Assembly: GCF_018408705.1 (NCBI RefSeq)
Contig: NZ_AP023420.1
Coordinates: 2,046,001 to 2,110,000 of the forward strand
Reading direction: 5' to 3'
Length of the DNA: 64,000 nt
DNA from: Pusillibacter faecalis
GTDB taxonomy: Bacteria; Bacillota; Clostridia; Oscillospirales; Oscillospiraceae
Shown piece after piece: positions 38,389 to 46,224 of the stretch; the first letter of the stretch is position 1, and each line of letters starts with the position of its first letter. Under the pieces are notes generated by a model. That model searched no databases. It saw only the letters and a list, made by a program, of their open reading frames with translations, and was not told the DNA's origin. The translations under genes were made by a program, and so were the position numbers.

Positions 38389-38660
38389 CTCACCAGTCTG
38401 CGGACTGGTGTCGCCGCCCCCGGCGGCTGGGGGAGCGGAATTTTCGGCAGGCGCATGTCCTGCCGAAAATATTGGAAATCTTCCTTTTGCTTCCGGCAAA
38501 AGGAACCGGGGGAAACTGCAAGTTTCCCCCTGGCCCCCCTTCCGGGGATGGGAGGGGGATGGGAGGGGGATGGGAGAAGGCGGCGACGGGGCGCCGCCAG
38601 ACAGCTTTCGGGTTGGTGCGTTGGGGGAACCGGAGGTTCCCCCTGGCCCCCCTCCAAGGG
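38389..38660. repeat. Cluster of small palindromes and tandem repeats between typA and an RHH gene
   Basis: The gap holds several perfect inverted repeats in a row: CACCAGTC/GACTGGTG (38391-38410); ATTTTCGGCAGG/CCTGCCGAAAAT (38440-38470); TTCCTTTTGC/GCAAAAGGAA (38481-38505); GGGGGAAACT/AGTTTCCCCC (38508-38530); then three tandem copies of GGGGATGGGAG with an 11-base period (from 38554); and GGGGGAACC/GGTTCCCCC (near 38624-38645). Two of the modules end alike in CCCTGGCCCCCCT. This resembles a REP-like extragenic element or decayed MITE rather than coding sequence. The frames that cross it are shadows. Confidence 0.7.
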
Positions 38661-38661
38661 C

Positions 38662-38696
38662 GCAAAGGCGGCTGAGCAACGCTCAGCCGCCTTTGC
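38662..38696 (-). terminator. Perfect 16-bp hairpin over the end of the RHH gene
   Basis: GCAAAGGCGGCTGAGC pairs perfectly with GCTCAGCCGCCTTTGC around a 3-base loop. The stem contains the stop codon and last codons of the minus-strand gene; no T-run follows. Confidence 0.6.
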
Positions 38697-38850
38697 TTTC
38701 GTATTTTTTGAGGAGGTCTTCGATGGCCTCGTCCAGAAGACGGGTTTTTGTAATGCGGGTCTTTTTGGAGAGTTCATTGAAAGGCTCCACCAGCTCATTT
38801 GCCAGAGAGGATACGAACTTCTTGCGATTCACCAGGACTGCTTCTGCCAT
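38683..38850 (-). CDS. Small ribbon-helix-helix DNA-binding protein
   Basis: A 55-residue protein reading MAEAVLVNRKKFVSSLANEL followed by VEPFNELSKKTRITKTRLLD and EAIEDLLKKYESKGG. The order strand (VLVNRKKFV), helix, Thr-rich turn (TRITKTRLLDEAI) and helix is that of CopG/Arc-type repressors, including a putative antitoxin. A strong AGGAGGTG precedes the ATG. The gene is divergent from a hypothetical gene at 38956 across a very AT-rich spacer with direct repeats. The 3' end is folded into a perfect hairpin. No neighbouring toxin is recognised. Confidence 0.8.
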   Translation of the reverse strand: MAEAVLVNRKKFVSSLANELVEPFNELSKKTRITKTRLLDEAIEDLLKKYESKGG

Positions 38851-38865
38851 AGGACACCTCCTGTG

Positions 38866-38884
38866 TACTATATTAATACTATAT
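38866..38884. promoter_or_regulatory. Direct-repeat operator candidate for the RHH protein
   Basis: Two exact copies of TACTATAT (38866-38873 and 38877-38884) with an 11-base period, about one helical turn, lie just upstream of the RHH ribosome binding site. RHH dimers commonly bind such tandem sites side by side, which suggests autoregulation. Confidence 0.5.
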
Positions 38885-38955
38885 CATGCAAATGAATGCT
38901 TGACTAGTGGTGCCTATATAGTGTATATATAATATATATTACGGGGGTGAATCAT

Positions 38956-39237
38956 ATGGAACATGAAGCGTTGGAAATGTTGGAGACGATAGCCAGAAAT
39001 CTCTGCCGGGAGCGGATGCGGCGGGAGGGGGTTGGCAGGTACGCGGCAGAGTCCGAGGCACGGCTGCGGGAGGTGTTTTTTCAGGAGCACAAGGGCGATG
39101 CGGACCTTCGCCGCAGCGTGCTGCGGCTGCTGGATGCTGGGGACTGCGAAGCGGAGCTGGAGGGGACACAGCTCTTTTACCTGGGACTGCAAATGGGGCT
39201 GGAACTGGGCAGACTGAACCTGTGGAATCAAAGTTAG
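38956..39237 (+). CDS. Hypothetical protein
   Basis: A 93-residue soluble, charged, helical protein (MEHEALEMLETIARNLCRERMRREGVGRYAAESEARLREVFFQEHKGD, then a C-terminal LFYLGLQMGLELGRLNLW segment). I do not recognise the family. The start is the ATG at 38956, or a GTG three codons earlier; GGGGGTG is the ribosome binding site. It is divergent from the RHH gene and shares its AT-rich promoter spacer, so a regulatory pair is possible. Confidence 0.6.
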   Translation: MEHEALEMLETIARNLCRERMRREGVGRYAAESEARLREVFFQEHKGDADLRRSVLRLLDAGDCEAELEGTQLFYLGLQMGLELGRLNLWNQS

Positions 39238-39320
39238 GGAGATTTTTGATTCCGCGGGAACTTTTTCCCGCCTCCATACGTCTCATAGAGCAAACACCAC
39301 GAGAAAGGATGCGACATCAC

Positions 39321-40310
39321 ATGAAACGACTGATTACCTGCCTGCTGGCTCTGACCTTGTGTGCGGGGCTGATGTGCGCGCCCGCCGCGGCCGCAGAGGA
39401 GTCGGCTCCCTCCCGCCTGACTCCTGTCCAGGTCTGGGGCACCATCACCCGGCTGGACGACGACAGCATACTGCTGGAAAACTCCAACGAAAGTAACCCC
39501 AACAGTGAGATCATCGTCCACCTCAGCGAGACCACCTATCTCATTGACGCCGTCACCGGCGATCCGATGAAGACCGAGGATTTGAAGGATGGGGACACCG
39601 TCTATGCCTGGGTGGGGCCCGCCATGGCGCTGAGTCTGCCGCCCCAGGCAGCGGCCACCATCGTGCTGGGGAATATTCCGGCAGACTACGCCGTGCCCCA
39701 GTACTATCAGGTGGCGGAGGTCAAGCCCCAGATCGCACAGCCCATCAATCCGCCGCAGCCGTTGACCTATGTGGAGTTCACCGCCACTGACGGCACAGAG
39801 GTGAAGATCACGGACAAGGCACAGCTGACGCCTTATCTGACCAAGAATATGGTCTATCTGGAGAGCATTCTCCCCGGCACGGAGCTGCTGGTGTGGAAGG
39901 ACAGCCAGGGCTCGGTGATCAAGGCCATGCTATTCGCCTACGACTATCGGGGCTATCTGAGCGTCTCCGAGGAGGCGGTCTCCGTCAACGGCGCCGTGGT
40001 GGGCAAGACCCGTGCCAGTGAAGACGGCGACGTGCTGCTGCCCATTCGCGCGGTGGCGGAGGCGCTGGGGATGGAGGTCTCCTGGGATGCCGCCAAGGGC
40101 GCCGTGGTCTCTTACGGTGAGAAGATGATCAAGCCCGCGCCCCTTACCACCAACGTGCTGTTCACGGCCATGCCTGGCGGCGAAATTCTGGGTGTGGATG
40201 GCGATGGTGAAACCTACGAGACCTACGGAACCTGCGTGAAGGAGAACGGCGTCACTTACCTCTCTCTGCACACGCTGGCGAACTTGCTGAATCTGTTTAT
40301 TGCGGACTGA
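39321..40310 (+). CDS. Secreted stalk-domain (copper amine oxidase N-terminal-like) protein
   Basis: A 329-residue exported protein. Signal peptide at 1-25 (LITCLLALTLCAGLMCAPAAAAEE). Residues ~35-200 are beta-rich with repeated OB-like stretches (VQVWGTITRLDDDSILLENS; LKDGDTVYAWVGPAMA). Residues ~215-329 match the stalk domain common in Clostridia: VVGKTRASEDGDVLLPIRAVAEALGMEVSWDAAKGAVVSY and a final YLSLHTLANLLN. The function is unknown; such domains are wall-associated and not enzymatic. The start at 39321 is chosen for the signal peptide and a GAAAGGA motif. Confidence 0.82.
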   Translation: MKRLITCLLALTLCAGLMCAPAAAAEESAPSRLTPVQVWGTITRLDDDSILLENSNESNPNSEIIVHLSETTYLIDAVTGDPMKTEDLKDGDTVYAWVGPAMALSLPPQAAATIVLGNIPADYAVPQYYQVAEVKPQIAQPINPPQPLTYVEFTATDGTEVKITDKAQLTPYLTKNMVYLESILPGTELLVWKDSQGSVIKAMLFAYDYRGYLSVSEEAVSVNGAVVGKTRASEDGDVLLPIRAVAEALGMEVSWDAAKGAVVSYGEKMIKPAPLTTNVLFTAMPGGEILGVDGDGETYETYGTCVKENGVTYLSLHTLANLLNLFIAD

Positions 40311-40311
40311 A

Positions 40312-40343
40312 CCAAAGGCCCTGACTGCTGTCAGGGCCTTTGG
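40312..40343. terminator. Bidirectional terminator
   Basis: Perfect 14-bp stem CCAAAGGCCCTGAC / GTCAGGGCCTTTGG with loop TGCT, one base after the stalk-domain gene stop and immediately before the convergent hydrolase gene. Confidence 0.88.
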
Positions 40344-40344
40344 T

Positions 40345-42399
40345 TTATGCGAAGCTCAGATGGAACCGGGCACCGGGGTCTCCGGCAAAGACGAGCACGC
40401 CGTCCTCAGGCAGCACAACGGAGGTGTCGTTCCACAGCACGGAGGAGGCTGTGACCTGCCCTGCCGCGTCATAGACCCAGAAGCCGGCATCCTTTGGCAA
40501 CTGGACCGTCATGGTTTTGCCGGCGGCGTTGTCACTCACCGTGTACCAGCGGGCATAGCCATCCTCCTGCACGGTCGTGTAGGCGGTGCCGCTGCCAGTG
40601 AACAGTTCTGGTACGGCGGAGGCGTCCATATACGCACTGCCCCGGGCGATGATCCAGGTGACGCCGTCCCGGTCCTCCACATGGTAGTCCAAACCGTCTC
40701 GACCGCCCACACCAGGGAGCTGAATTTCAAAGAGCGCTGTGGCGGCGTCCACGATACGCATGGAGCCCATGTAGCCGGGGACAAGCTCCGGCGTCTCGCC
40801 GGCGGCGGAGTCCGCCAGGGCCGCATAGGTCTGAGAATTGTAAGGCTCGTCCATCGGCAGAACTCCCATGGTCAGAATGTCGTCCCAGGCTGCCTGGACC
40901 TCTGGAGTGAGGGGGTTGTCTGGCAGTTTTACCGCTGCGTAGTTGGAAACCGGCAGAGCGCCGAGACCGGGAAGGCCGGAGACGGTCTTCTGGTAGAGAT
41001 AGACCTGGCCGTTTTCTTCCTTCACAAAGGACATGTATGCCGTCCCGGTGGCGTCCCGGAAGGTACCGTCGCTGTGATAGGTAAAGGTCTGGTCAGGGAT
41101 GGTGGTGGGATAGTTGAGGTAGTGCATGGTGAGTTTGCCATCCTCTGTGAGGCTCACCTGATACTGGGCGGAAGTGGAGCCGTAGTAGCCGGCGTTTTTC
41201 AGCAGATCCGCTGGCATGGCGGCGGGTTCGGCTGCGGGCAAAGCGGGGATGCTCTCGTCAACGCTCACGCCTTCCTTCGCCAGGGCGGCGATCAGAAGTT
41301 GGTTGGCGACCATCTCATTATAGGTGGACACGCCGCCGGAGCTGACCACCGCGGCGGCCATATCGTGTTCCGGCAGGACCACCAGACCAGCATGGTAGTA
41401 AAGAGTATCGCCGCCCTTCACCAGGGCCTGGATGTCGCTTTGGCAGAAGGGGTACCACTCCATGTTGTCCCAGCCCAGGCCATAGGCCAGGGAGTCCAGG
41501 GTGTCCTCTGGCCAAATCCCGCGGCTGTACTCTGGGTAGGCCATGGCGTCCAGGGAGGACTGGCTGAGAAGCTCTGTGCCTGTGAGAGCGCCGCCAAAGG
41601 CCGCCAGGTCCGAGGCGGTAGCATAGATACCACCGGCGCCGATGGCGTTCAGAGAGTCAGCGGGTAGAGCGCGGGTGTCGTCGCCTCGGTAGGTCTTGGC
41701 CAGACGGCTCACGTCAAAGTCGCCGCCGGGGGCGAAGGTATCGTCCAGGCCGATGGGGTCCAGGATGTACTTGTCCACATAGTCCATGAAGTCCAGGCCG
41801 CTCACGGCCGCCACCACCAGCTCCGCCAGAGTGAAGCCGTCGTTGCAGTAGACGCTGTACGCGCCGGGGTCTGCCACCAGACGCTGGGTGGAGAGGGACT
41901 CCAGAAGGCCGTCCGTCGCGGAGGTGTCCGCCTCGCCAAAGAGCATGGCGCCGCCAAGACCTGTGCCCATGATACCGGAGGAATGGTTTAAGAGCATCCG
42001 CACAGTGATATCCTTGTAGCGGGGGTCTGCCATCTTGAAATCCTTGAGGTAGCGGGTTACTGGCGCGTCCAGAGACAGCCGGTGCTTCTCAGCCAGCTGC
42101 AAGACCGCCACGGTAGTGTAGATCTTGCTGACAGAGCCCACGCCGTAGAGGATATCGTCCGTCAGGGCGCGGTTCTCAGTTTTGGAGTAGACGCCGCTGC
42201 CGCCGGTAGAGACGATCTCGCCGTCTTTCCACAGAGCGTATTGAATGCTGGTGGTGGCGCCGTAGGTCTCAGCCGCGGCAAGGGCGGCCTCCACCGGATC
42301 GGCAGTCTCCGCCGTGTCCTCCGCCGCCAATGCCGGCACGGTTAGGCTCATGGCCAGGGTCAGCGCCAGAGCCAGGGTGCGTTTTTTCGGATGTTTCAT
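40345..42399 (-). CDS. Secreted serine hydrolase, beta-lactamase class C/PBP family
   Basis: A 684-residue exported protein of the AmpC/esterase family (penicillin-recognising fold). Signal peptide at 1-27 (ALALTLAMSLTVPALAA). The nucleophile motif SxxK is in GVGSVSKIYT (about residue 85) and the YxN motif in YSVYCNDGF; a KTG-equivalent HAG occurs in LYYHAGLVVLPEHD. The C-terminal ~250 residues are beta-rich (lipocalin-like in related proteins). The substrate cannot be told: D-amino acid peptidase, esterase and beta-lactamase activities are all known in the family. The start at 42399 has AAGGAAGAG upstream; the frame to 42492 is not used. Confidence 0.88.
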   Translation of the reverse strand: MKHPKKRTLALALTLAMSLTVPALAAEDTAETADPVEAALAAAETYGATTSIQYALWKDGEIVSTGGSGVYSKTENRALTDDILYGVGSVSKIYTTVAVLQLAEKHRLSLDAPVTRYLKDFKMADPRYKDITVRMLLNHSSGIMGTGLGGAMLFGEADTSATDGLLESLSTQRLVADPGAYSVYCNDGFTLAELVVAAVSGLDFMDYVDKYILDPIGLDDTFAPGGDFDVSRLAKTYRGDDTRALPADSLNAIGAGGIYATASDLAAFGGALTGTELLSQSSLDAMAYPEYSRGIWPEDTLDSLAYGLGWDNMEWYPFCQSDIQALVKGGDTLYYHAGLVVLPEHDMAAAVVSSGGVSTYNEMVANQLLIAALAKEGVSVDESIPALPAAEPAAMPADLLKNAGYYGSTSAQYQVSLTEDGKLTMHYLNYPTTIPDQTFTYHSDGTFRDATGTAYMSFVKEENGQVYLYQKTVSGLPGLGALPVSNYAAVKLPDNPLTPEVQAAWDDILTMGVLPMDEPYNSQTYAALADSAAGETPELVPGYMGSMRIVDAATALFEIQLPGVGGRDGLDYHVEDRDGVTWIIARGSAYMDASAVPELFTGSGTAYTTVQEDGYARWYTVSDNAAGKTMTVQLPKDAGFWVYDAAGQVTASSVLWNDTSVVLPEDGVLVFAGDPGARFHLSFA

Positions 42400-42811
42400 A
42401 TCTCTTCCTTTCCCGCCCCGCGGGGCGATTTGGCCGGCTCCCCGGCCTGATTTCTCTCCTAAGGATACACCTTCCCCTTGGTGGAAAGTCAAGTGAAATT
42501 TCGATATATGTTTAGCACAGATTGTTTAGAATCCATCTGTGCCGCAAGGGGCTGCGTTAGACTGAGACAGGGTGATGAACAAAGACCCGCCTGCGGGAAC
42601 TGCGGCAGACGATGCAGCTGATGCAAAAAGCGGCAGCCCGTGAGCTGCGGTGAGCGCATACGGGGCCTATGGGCAGGGGAAGCGGCACATTCCTATGAAA
42701 AAAAGAATGGTTCTGGCGGATTTGTACCATGTCAGTATCGATTACCCAGTAGGTCGAACAGATGAAAGCAAGCAGTAAAGCAATGCGGCACGGTGCTCCC
42801 GTGCCGCGCGT
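42400..42811. other. Intergenic gap of 412 bp
   Basis: It contains the upstream region of the hydrolase gene and the terminator of the pyridoxal kinase gene. A 27-codon frame at 42695-42778 (MKKRMVLADLYHVSIDYPVG) has no well-placed ribosome binding site. No gene is supported. Confidence 0.5.
42785..42807 (-). terminator. Terminator of the pyridoxal kinase gene
   Basis: GCGGCACGG pairs with CCGTGCCGC just after the minus-strand stop at 42812; a T-rich stretch (ATTGCTTTACT) follows on the minus strand. Confidence 0.65.
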
Positions 42812-43654
42812 TTATGCGATGGGCTTTCCGCCGGTCAGCAGCCCTAGAAGCGGCTCAAAATCCACGCCCTCCCGCATGGGAAGGTCCTGAGCGGCCGTGC
42901 GCTCGGCGCAGACCCGGATAAACTCCACGGCACGGCGGGTGGCCTGTGGCAGCGGGTTTCCCTGCAGCAGCGCGCCGGTGAGAACACTGGCAAATACATC
43001 GCCGGTGCCGTGAAATTCTCTGGGGACCCGTCGGGTTTCAATCATCTCGGTTCGCCCGCTGGAGGAGTCGAAACACGCTGCCCCGGTCCAATCCTCTCTT
43101 GTAGAGGCACCGGTCAGCACCACAGAGCGTCGGCCATCCAGACTGAGGCGCTCTGCAATCTCTCGGCAGTCGGCCACGAGTACGTCTCTGTAGGGAAGGC
43201 CCAGCAGAAGAGCGGCCTCTGTCAGATTAGGCGTGATGATATCCGCTTGCTCTGCAAGGCAGGCTGTGCCGTCGCACATGGCGGAGGTGTAGGTCTGGTA
43301 GACCTTCCCATGGTCCCCCATTACCGGGTCCACCACCACAACGGTATCCTCACGCCGGAAGTCCCGGATGAAATCCGCTACAATGCCGATCTGCCGCTCA
43401 CTGCCTAAAAAGCCGCTGTAGATGGCCTGGAATCGCAGGTCCAGGGACTTCCAGTGAGCGGCCACCTTCGGCAGCTCGTCGGTCATATCCAGAAAAGTAA
43501 AACCTTCAAACCCGCCGGTGTGGGTGGATAAAAAGGCGGTGGGCAGGGGACAGCACTGAACCCCCATAGCGGAAAGAATTGGGAGAGCGACGGTCAAAGA
43601 ACAGCGGCCGAAGCCTGACATATCATGAATTGCAGCGGCGCGGGGCGTCAGCAT
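42812..43654 (-). CDS. Pyridoxamine/pyridoxal kinase
   Basis: ATP-dependent phosphorylation of pyridoxal or pyridoxamine in vitamin B6 salvage. The 280-residue ribokinase-fold protein has the N-terminal AAIHDMSGFGRCSLTVALPILSAMGVQ, VVVDPVMGDHGKVYQ, ITPNLTEAALLLG and the anion hole/catalytic Asp motif FHGTGDVFASVLTGAL. The start at 43654 follows GAGGTCC; the upstream ATG at 43684 coincides with the predicted transcription start and is rejected. It is monocistronic. Confidence 0.92.
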   Translation of the reverse strand: MLTPRAAAIHDMSGFGRCSLTVALPILSAMGVQCCPLPTAFLSTHTGGFEGFTFLDMTDELPKVAAHWKSLDLRFQAIYSGFLGSERQIGIVADFIRDFRREDTVVVVDPVMGDHGKVYQTYTSAMCDGTACLAEQADIITPNLTEAALLLGLPYRDVLVADCREIAERLSLDGRRSVVLTGASTREDWTGAACFDSSSGRTEMIETRRVPREFHGTGDVFASVLTGALLQGNPLPQATRRAVEFIRVCAERTAAQDLPMREGVDFEPLLGLLTGGKPIA

Positions 43655-43687
43655 GGCGGCGGACCTCATTTTCTTAAAATTCATTTT

Positions 43688-43716
43688 ATTCTATCGCAGA
43701 TTTTTCTATTGTTCAA
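43688..43716 (-). promoter_or_regulatory. Sigma-A promoter of the pyridoxal kinase gene
   Basis: On the minus strand: TTGAAC, 17 bases, TAGAAT. Its -35 overlaps the -35 of the divergent promoter at 43709-43737. Confidence 0.7.
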
Positions 43717-43737
43717 GAGCAAAAGTTATGTTATACT
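43709..43737 (+). promoter_or_regulatory. Promoter reading towards tRNA-Leu
   Basis: TTGTTC, 17 bases, TATACT, about 140 bases upstream of the mature tRNA. Confidence 0.55.
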
Positions 43738-43879
43738 AGTTTTGCCATGAAACAGAACATGTCTCATAACCTCAGAGAGACTCTTATGCAGAAATGATGG
43801 ATTTGACAGATATGCGAGATTCGCTGCCATTCCCTCGGCGGAGATTTACCGTTCTGTTGGGCTCTTAAGAACTGAATAT

Positions 43880-43964
43880 GCGCCTGTGATGGAATTGGTA
43901 GACATGCGAGATTTAGGTTCTCGTGCAGCAATGCGTGTGGGTTCGAGTCCCTTCAGGCGCACCA
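43880..43964 (+). tRNA. tRNA-Leu (anticodon TAG)
   Basis: Acceptor stem GCGCCTG (43880-43886) pairs with CAGGCGC before the encoded ACCA end. The anticodon stem CGAGA/TCTCG encloses loop TTTAGGT with anticodon TAG at 43914-43916, which reads CUA and other CUN codons. A long variable arm (class II tRNA) and the T arm with GTTCGAGTC are present. Length 85 bases including CCA. Confidence 0.97.
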
Positions 43965-43967
43965 CGT

Positions 43968-44005
43968 CGGAGCAAGCGTCATATCGCTTGCTCCGGCTTA
44001 TTTTT
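43968..44005 (+). terminator. Terminator of tRNA-Leu
   Basis: CGGAGCAAGCG pairs with CGCTTGCTCCG, followed by TTATTTTT. Confidence 0.85.
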
Positions 44006-44357
44006 ATAAGCCAGAACGCGCTCATTTTGCTGCTCCCCCTTTCCCACAGTGACCCGCTGCGCTGGGCTCACAGTGGGCGGGATACCCTGCGGACGGCTTT
44101 TTCCGTTACCGGAAAAGTATCGGTTCGTCTTTCCAGCTCAGAAATTTTAGGCTTGGCACGAAGCCCCGCCATGCGGCGGGGCTCGAATAGGGGCTTTTCA
44201 ACCGGATTTCCGGTTTAGGTTTCGGGGAGTTTTTTTCTTGAACTTGTCCGCATTGGTGCACATCCGAGCAACACCCGGCGTCTTTTTGTGCCTGTGGCAA
44301 AAAGTGCTCTCTCCCTGCTCCACCGCTCCCCACGGGACACGCTGGCGGGATCGGGCA

Positions 44358-44389
44358 CAAAACCACCGCCTCCCCGGGTGGGGAGGCGG
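44358..44389 (-). terminator. Terminator of the second flagellin gene
   Basis: CCGCCTCCCC (44366-44375) pairs with GGGGAGGCGG (44380-44389); on the minus strand TGGTTTTGT follows. It is 30 bases past the flagellin stop. Confidence 0.8.
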
Positions 44390-44419
44390 CGGGAAATATG
44401 TGGTCTGCCGTCACAGGCA

Positions 44420-46066
44420 TTACTGCAGCAGCTGCAGCACACCCTGAGGCACCTGATTGGCCTGGGCCAGCATGGCCTGAGCGGACTGAATCAGGATGTT
44501 GTTCTTGGTGTAGGACATCATCTCCTCGGCCACGTCCGTGTCGCGGATGGTGGACTCGGCGTCGGTGATGTTCTCCTCCATCACGGAGAGGTTGTTCTGG
44601 GTGTGCTCCAGACGGTTCTGGGTAGCGCCCAGAGTACCACGGGTCATAGACACGCTGTTGATGGCCTTCTTGATTACATCGACTGCATCCTGTGCGCCAT
44701 CCTGGGTGCTAATGTCCACATCGGCAATGCCCAGAGCGGCGCAGTGCATATCCTCCACGGACACCTGCAGCTGGTTCCAGCTGTCGCTGGTGTCGCCGAT
44801 CTGGAGGGTCAGGCTGGAACCGGTCGTGGTCTTGGGCGTAACGGAAATCTGGTCCCGAACCAAGGCTTCGGTGCTCAGATCGTCCTTGTTGGTAGTCAGG
44901 CTCTGCAGGGTCAGCGTGCCGCCATTGTTACCAATGGTGAACACCGTGTTGGTGCCGCCAGCCTTGGTGATACGGTTGGCGATTTCGGCGACCTTGGTAT
45001 CGTCCAGCTTTCCGGTATCATCCAGCAGATCCTTTACGCCGATAGTAGTGCCCTGGGTGGTATCACTAGAATAATCAATCTTAAACTCCTGGTTACCGAT
45101 CTTAATCGTGGTGCCGTCAGCCAGCATATCGGTGGACAGCTTAAAGTCGGCGGTCGCCTGCGTGACAGTCTGCGCGGGCTTGCCGGCGGTAATAACCTGG
45201 GTAGCATCGTTGATGGTGCCCACACCAGTAGCGCCAGTGCCGGTCAGATTGCCAAGCTTCACCTCGAAGTCGGCTTTGGCGTCAGTCTCATTCTTGGGGT
45301 CAATATCAGCCGTAAAGGTCAGCTTGCTGCCACTGACCGCAGCAGTGTAGGTCACATCGCCGATCTTAACGGTCTTTCCGTTAAAGGCATTCGCGATAGT
45401 GTCAGAGTCAATCGTCTGATCTGCACCAAGGGTAATATCACCAGATGTCAGTGTTGCACCACCGATCTGCAGGCTCAGCGTACCATTGCCGGTACCAGTG
45501 CCATCCGTCTTGATCGTGTAGCCATCCAAATCAACGGAAAATGCGGGCTTTACCGCGGCGGTGGCGGTATTGTCCCGGATGGTAACATTCGTAACCGAAT
45601 TCGTAAGGTCAATGGGCGTTCCGCCAAGCGTGGCGCCATCCTTCAAAGAGCCGTCCAGCAGCTGGATGCCGTTGAAGTTGGCGGAATCCGCAATCCGGTC
45701 AATTTCAGAGCGGAGAGAGTCCACTTCCTTTTGCAGGTTGGCCCGGTCCACGTCATTATCATAGGTGCCGTTGGCGGACTGGTTGGCCAGGTAGACCATG
45801 CGGTTGAGCATGTCCTGGACCTCCTGCATGGCGCCCTCGGCGGTCTTCACCAGGGAGATGCCGTCCTTCACGTTCTTCTGGGCGGCGTCCAGGCCGGTGA
45901 TCTGGGCACGCATCTTCTCGGAAATGGCGAGGCCTGCGGCGTCGTCGCCAGCCCGGTTGATCTTATAGCCGGAGCTGAGCTTCTCCAGGTTCTTGCTGAG
46001 GGCAGAGGTATTGTTGTTGTAGTTCCGGTAGGCGTTCATCGCCATGATATTGTGCTGAATACGCAT
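44420..46066 (-). CDS. Flagellin
   Basis: Complete 548-residue filament protein. The N-terminus MRIQHNIMAMNAYRNYNNNTSALSKNLEKLSSGYKINRAGDDAAGLAISEKM and the C-terminus ending AQANQVPQGVLQLLQ are the D0/D1 helices; residues ~135-415 are a variable Thr/Asp/Gly-rich D2/D3 region. AAGGAGAT lies before the ATG at 46066; the longer frame to 46153 is rejected. DNA at both ends is nearly identical to the flagellin at the start of the window, inverted. No sigma-28-like promoter is evident in the 158 bases upstream, so it may be transcribed with the csrA-like gene. Confidence 0.97.
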   Translation of the reverse strand: MRIQHNIMAMNAYRNYNNNTSALSKNLEKLSSGYKINRAGDDAAGLAISEKMRAQITGLDAAQKNVKDGISLVKTAEGAMQEVQDMLNRMVYLANQSANGTYDNDVDRANLQKEVDSLRSEIDRIADSANFNGIQLLDGSLKDGATLGGTPIDLTNSVTNVTIRDNTATAAVKPAFSVDLDGYTIKTDGTGTGNGTLSLQIGGATLTSGDITLGADQTIDSDTIANAFNGKTVKIGDVTYTAAVSGSKLTFTADIDPKNETDAKADFEVKLGNLTGTGATGVGTINDATQVITAGKPAQTVTQATADFKLSTDMLADGTTIKIGNQEFKIDYSSDTTQGTTIGVKDLLDDTGKLDDTKVAEIANRITKAGGTNTVFTIGNNGGTLTLQSLTTNKDDLSTEALVRDQISVTPKTTTGSSLTLQIGDTSDSWNQLQVSVEDMHCAALGIADVDISTQDGAQDAVDVIKKAINSVSMTRGTLGATQNRLEHTQNNLSVMEENITDAESTIRDTDVAEEMMSYTKNNILIQSAQAMLAQANQVPQGVLQLLQ

Positions 46067-46224
46067 GATTTTGATCTCCTTATCTGTGTTTTCTGCGGGC
46101 GGCTGTTCCATGCCCTCCCGCCAGTTTGGGTGGAGCGCCGCCGCTTTCGGCATCCGGCCGGACTGCCTGAGATGCGGCGCATGGATCTATTTCAACCAGC
46201 TCGCGGGGCCGGGTGAAATCGGGG

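Larger units (their letters stand above)
43965..44419. other. Intergenic gap of 455 bp between tRNA-Leu and flagellin
   Basis: Apart from the tRNA terminator (43968-44005) and the flagellin terminator (44358-44389), nothing is recognised; short frames here are not supported. Confidence 0.6.

Noticed and set aside
36885..38798. 637-codon frame antisense to typA that runs through the palindrome cluster
   Set aside because: Overlaps typA and the RHH gene in another frame and shows no protein-like features.
42695..42778. 27-codon frame MKKRMVLADLYHVSIDYPVG
   Set aside because: Ribosome binding site is too far away and no family match could be made; too short to support alone.
43803..43830. TTGACAGATATGCGAGATT resembles the D-arm and anticodon region of the tRNA-Leu downstream
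   Set aside because: The similarity is short and there is no acceptor or T arm; probably chance or leader sequence.
44288..46216. Long open frame on the plus strand antisense to the second flagellin
   Set aside because: It mirrors the flagellin codon pattern, has no ribosome binding site or family match, and the opposite strand encodes an unmistakable flagellin.
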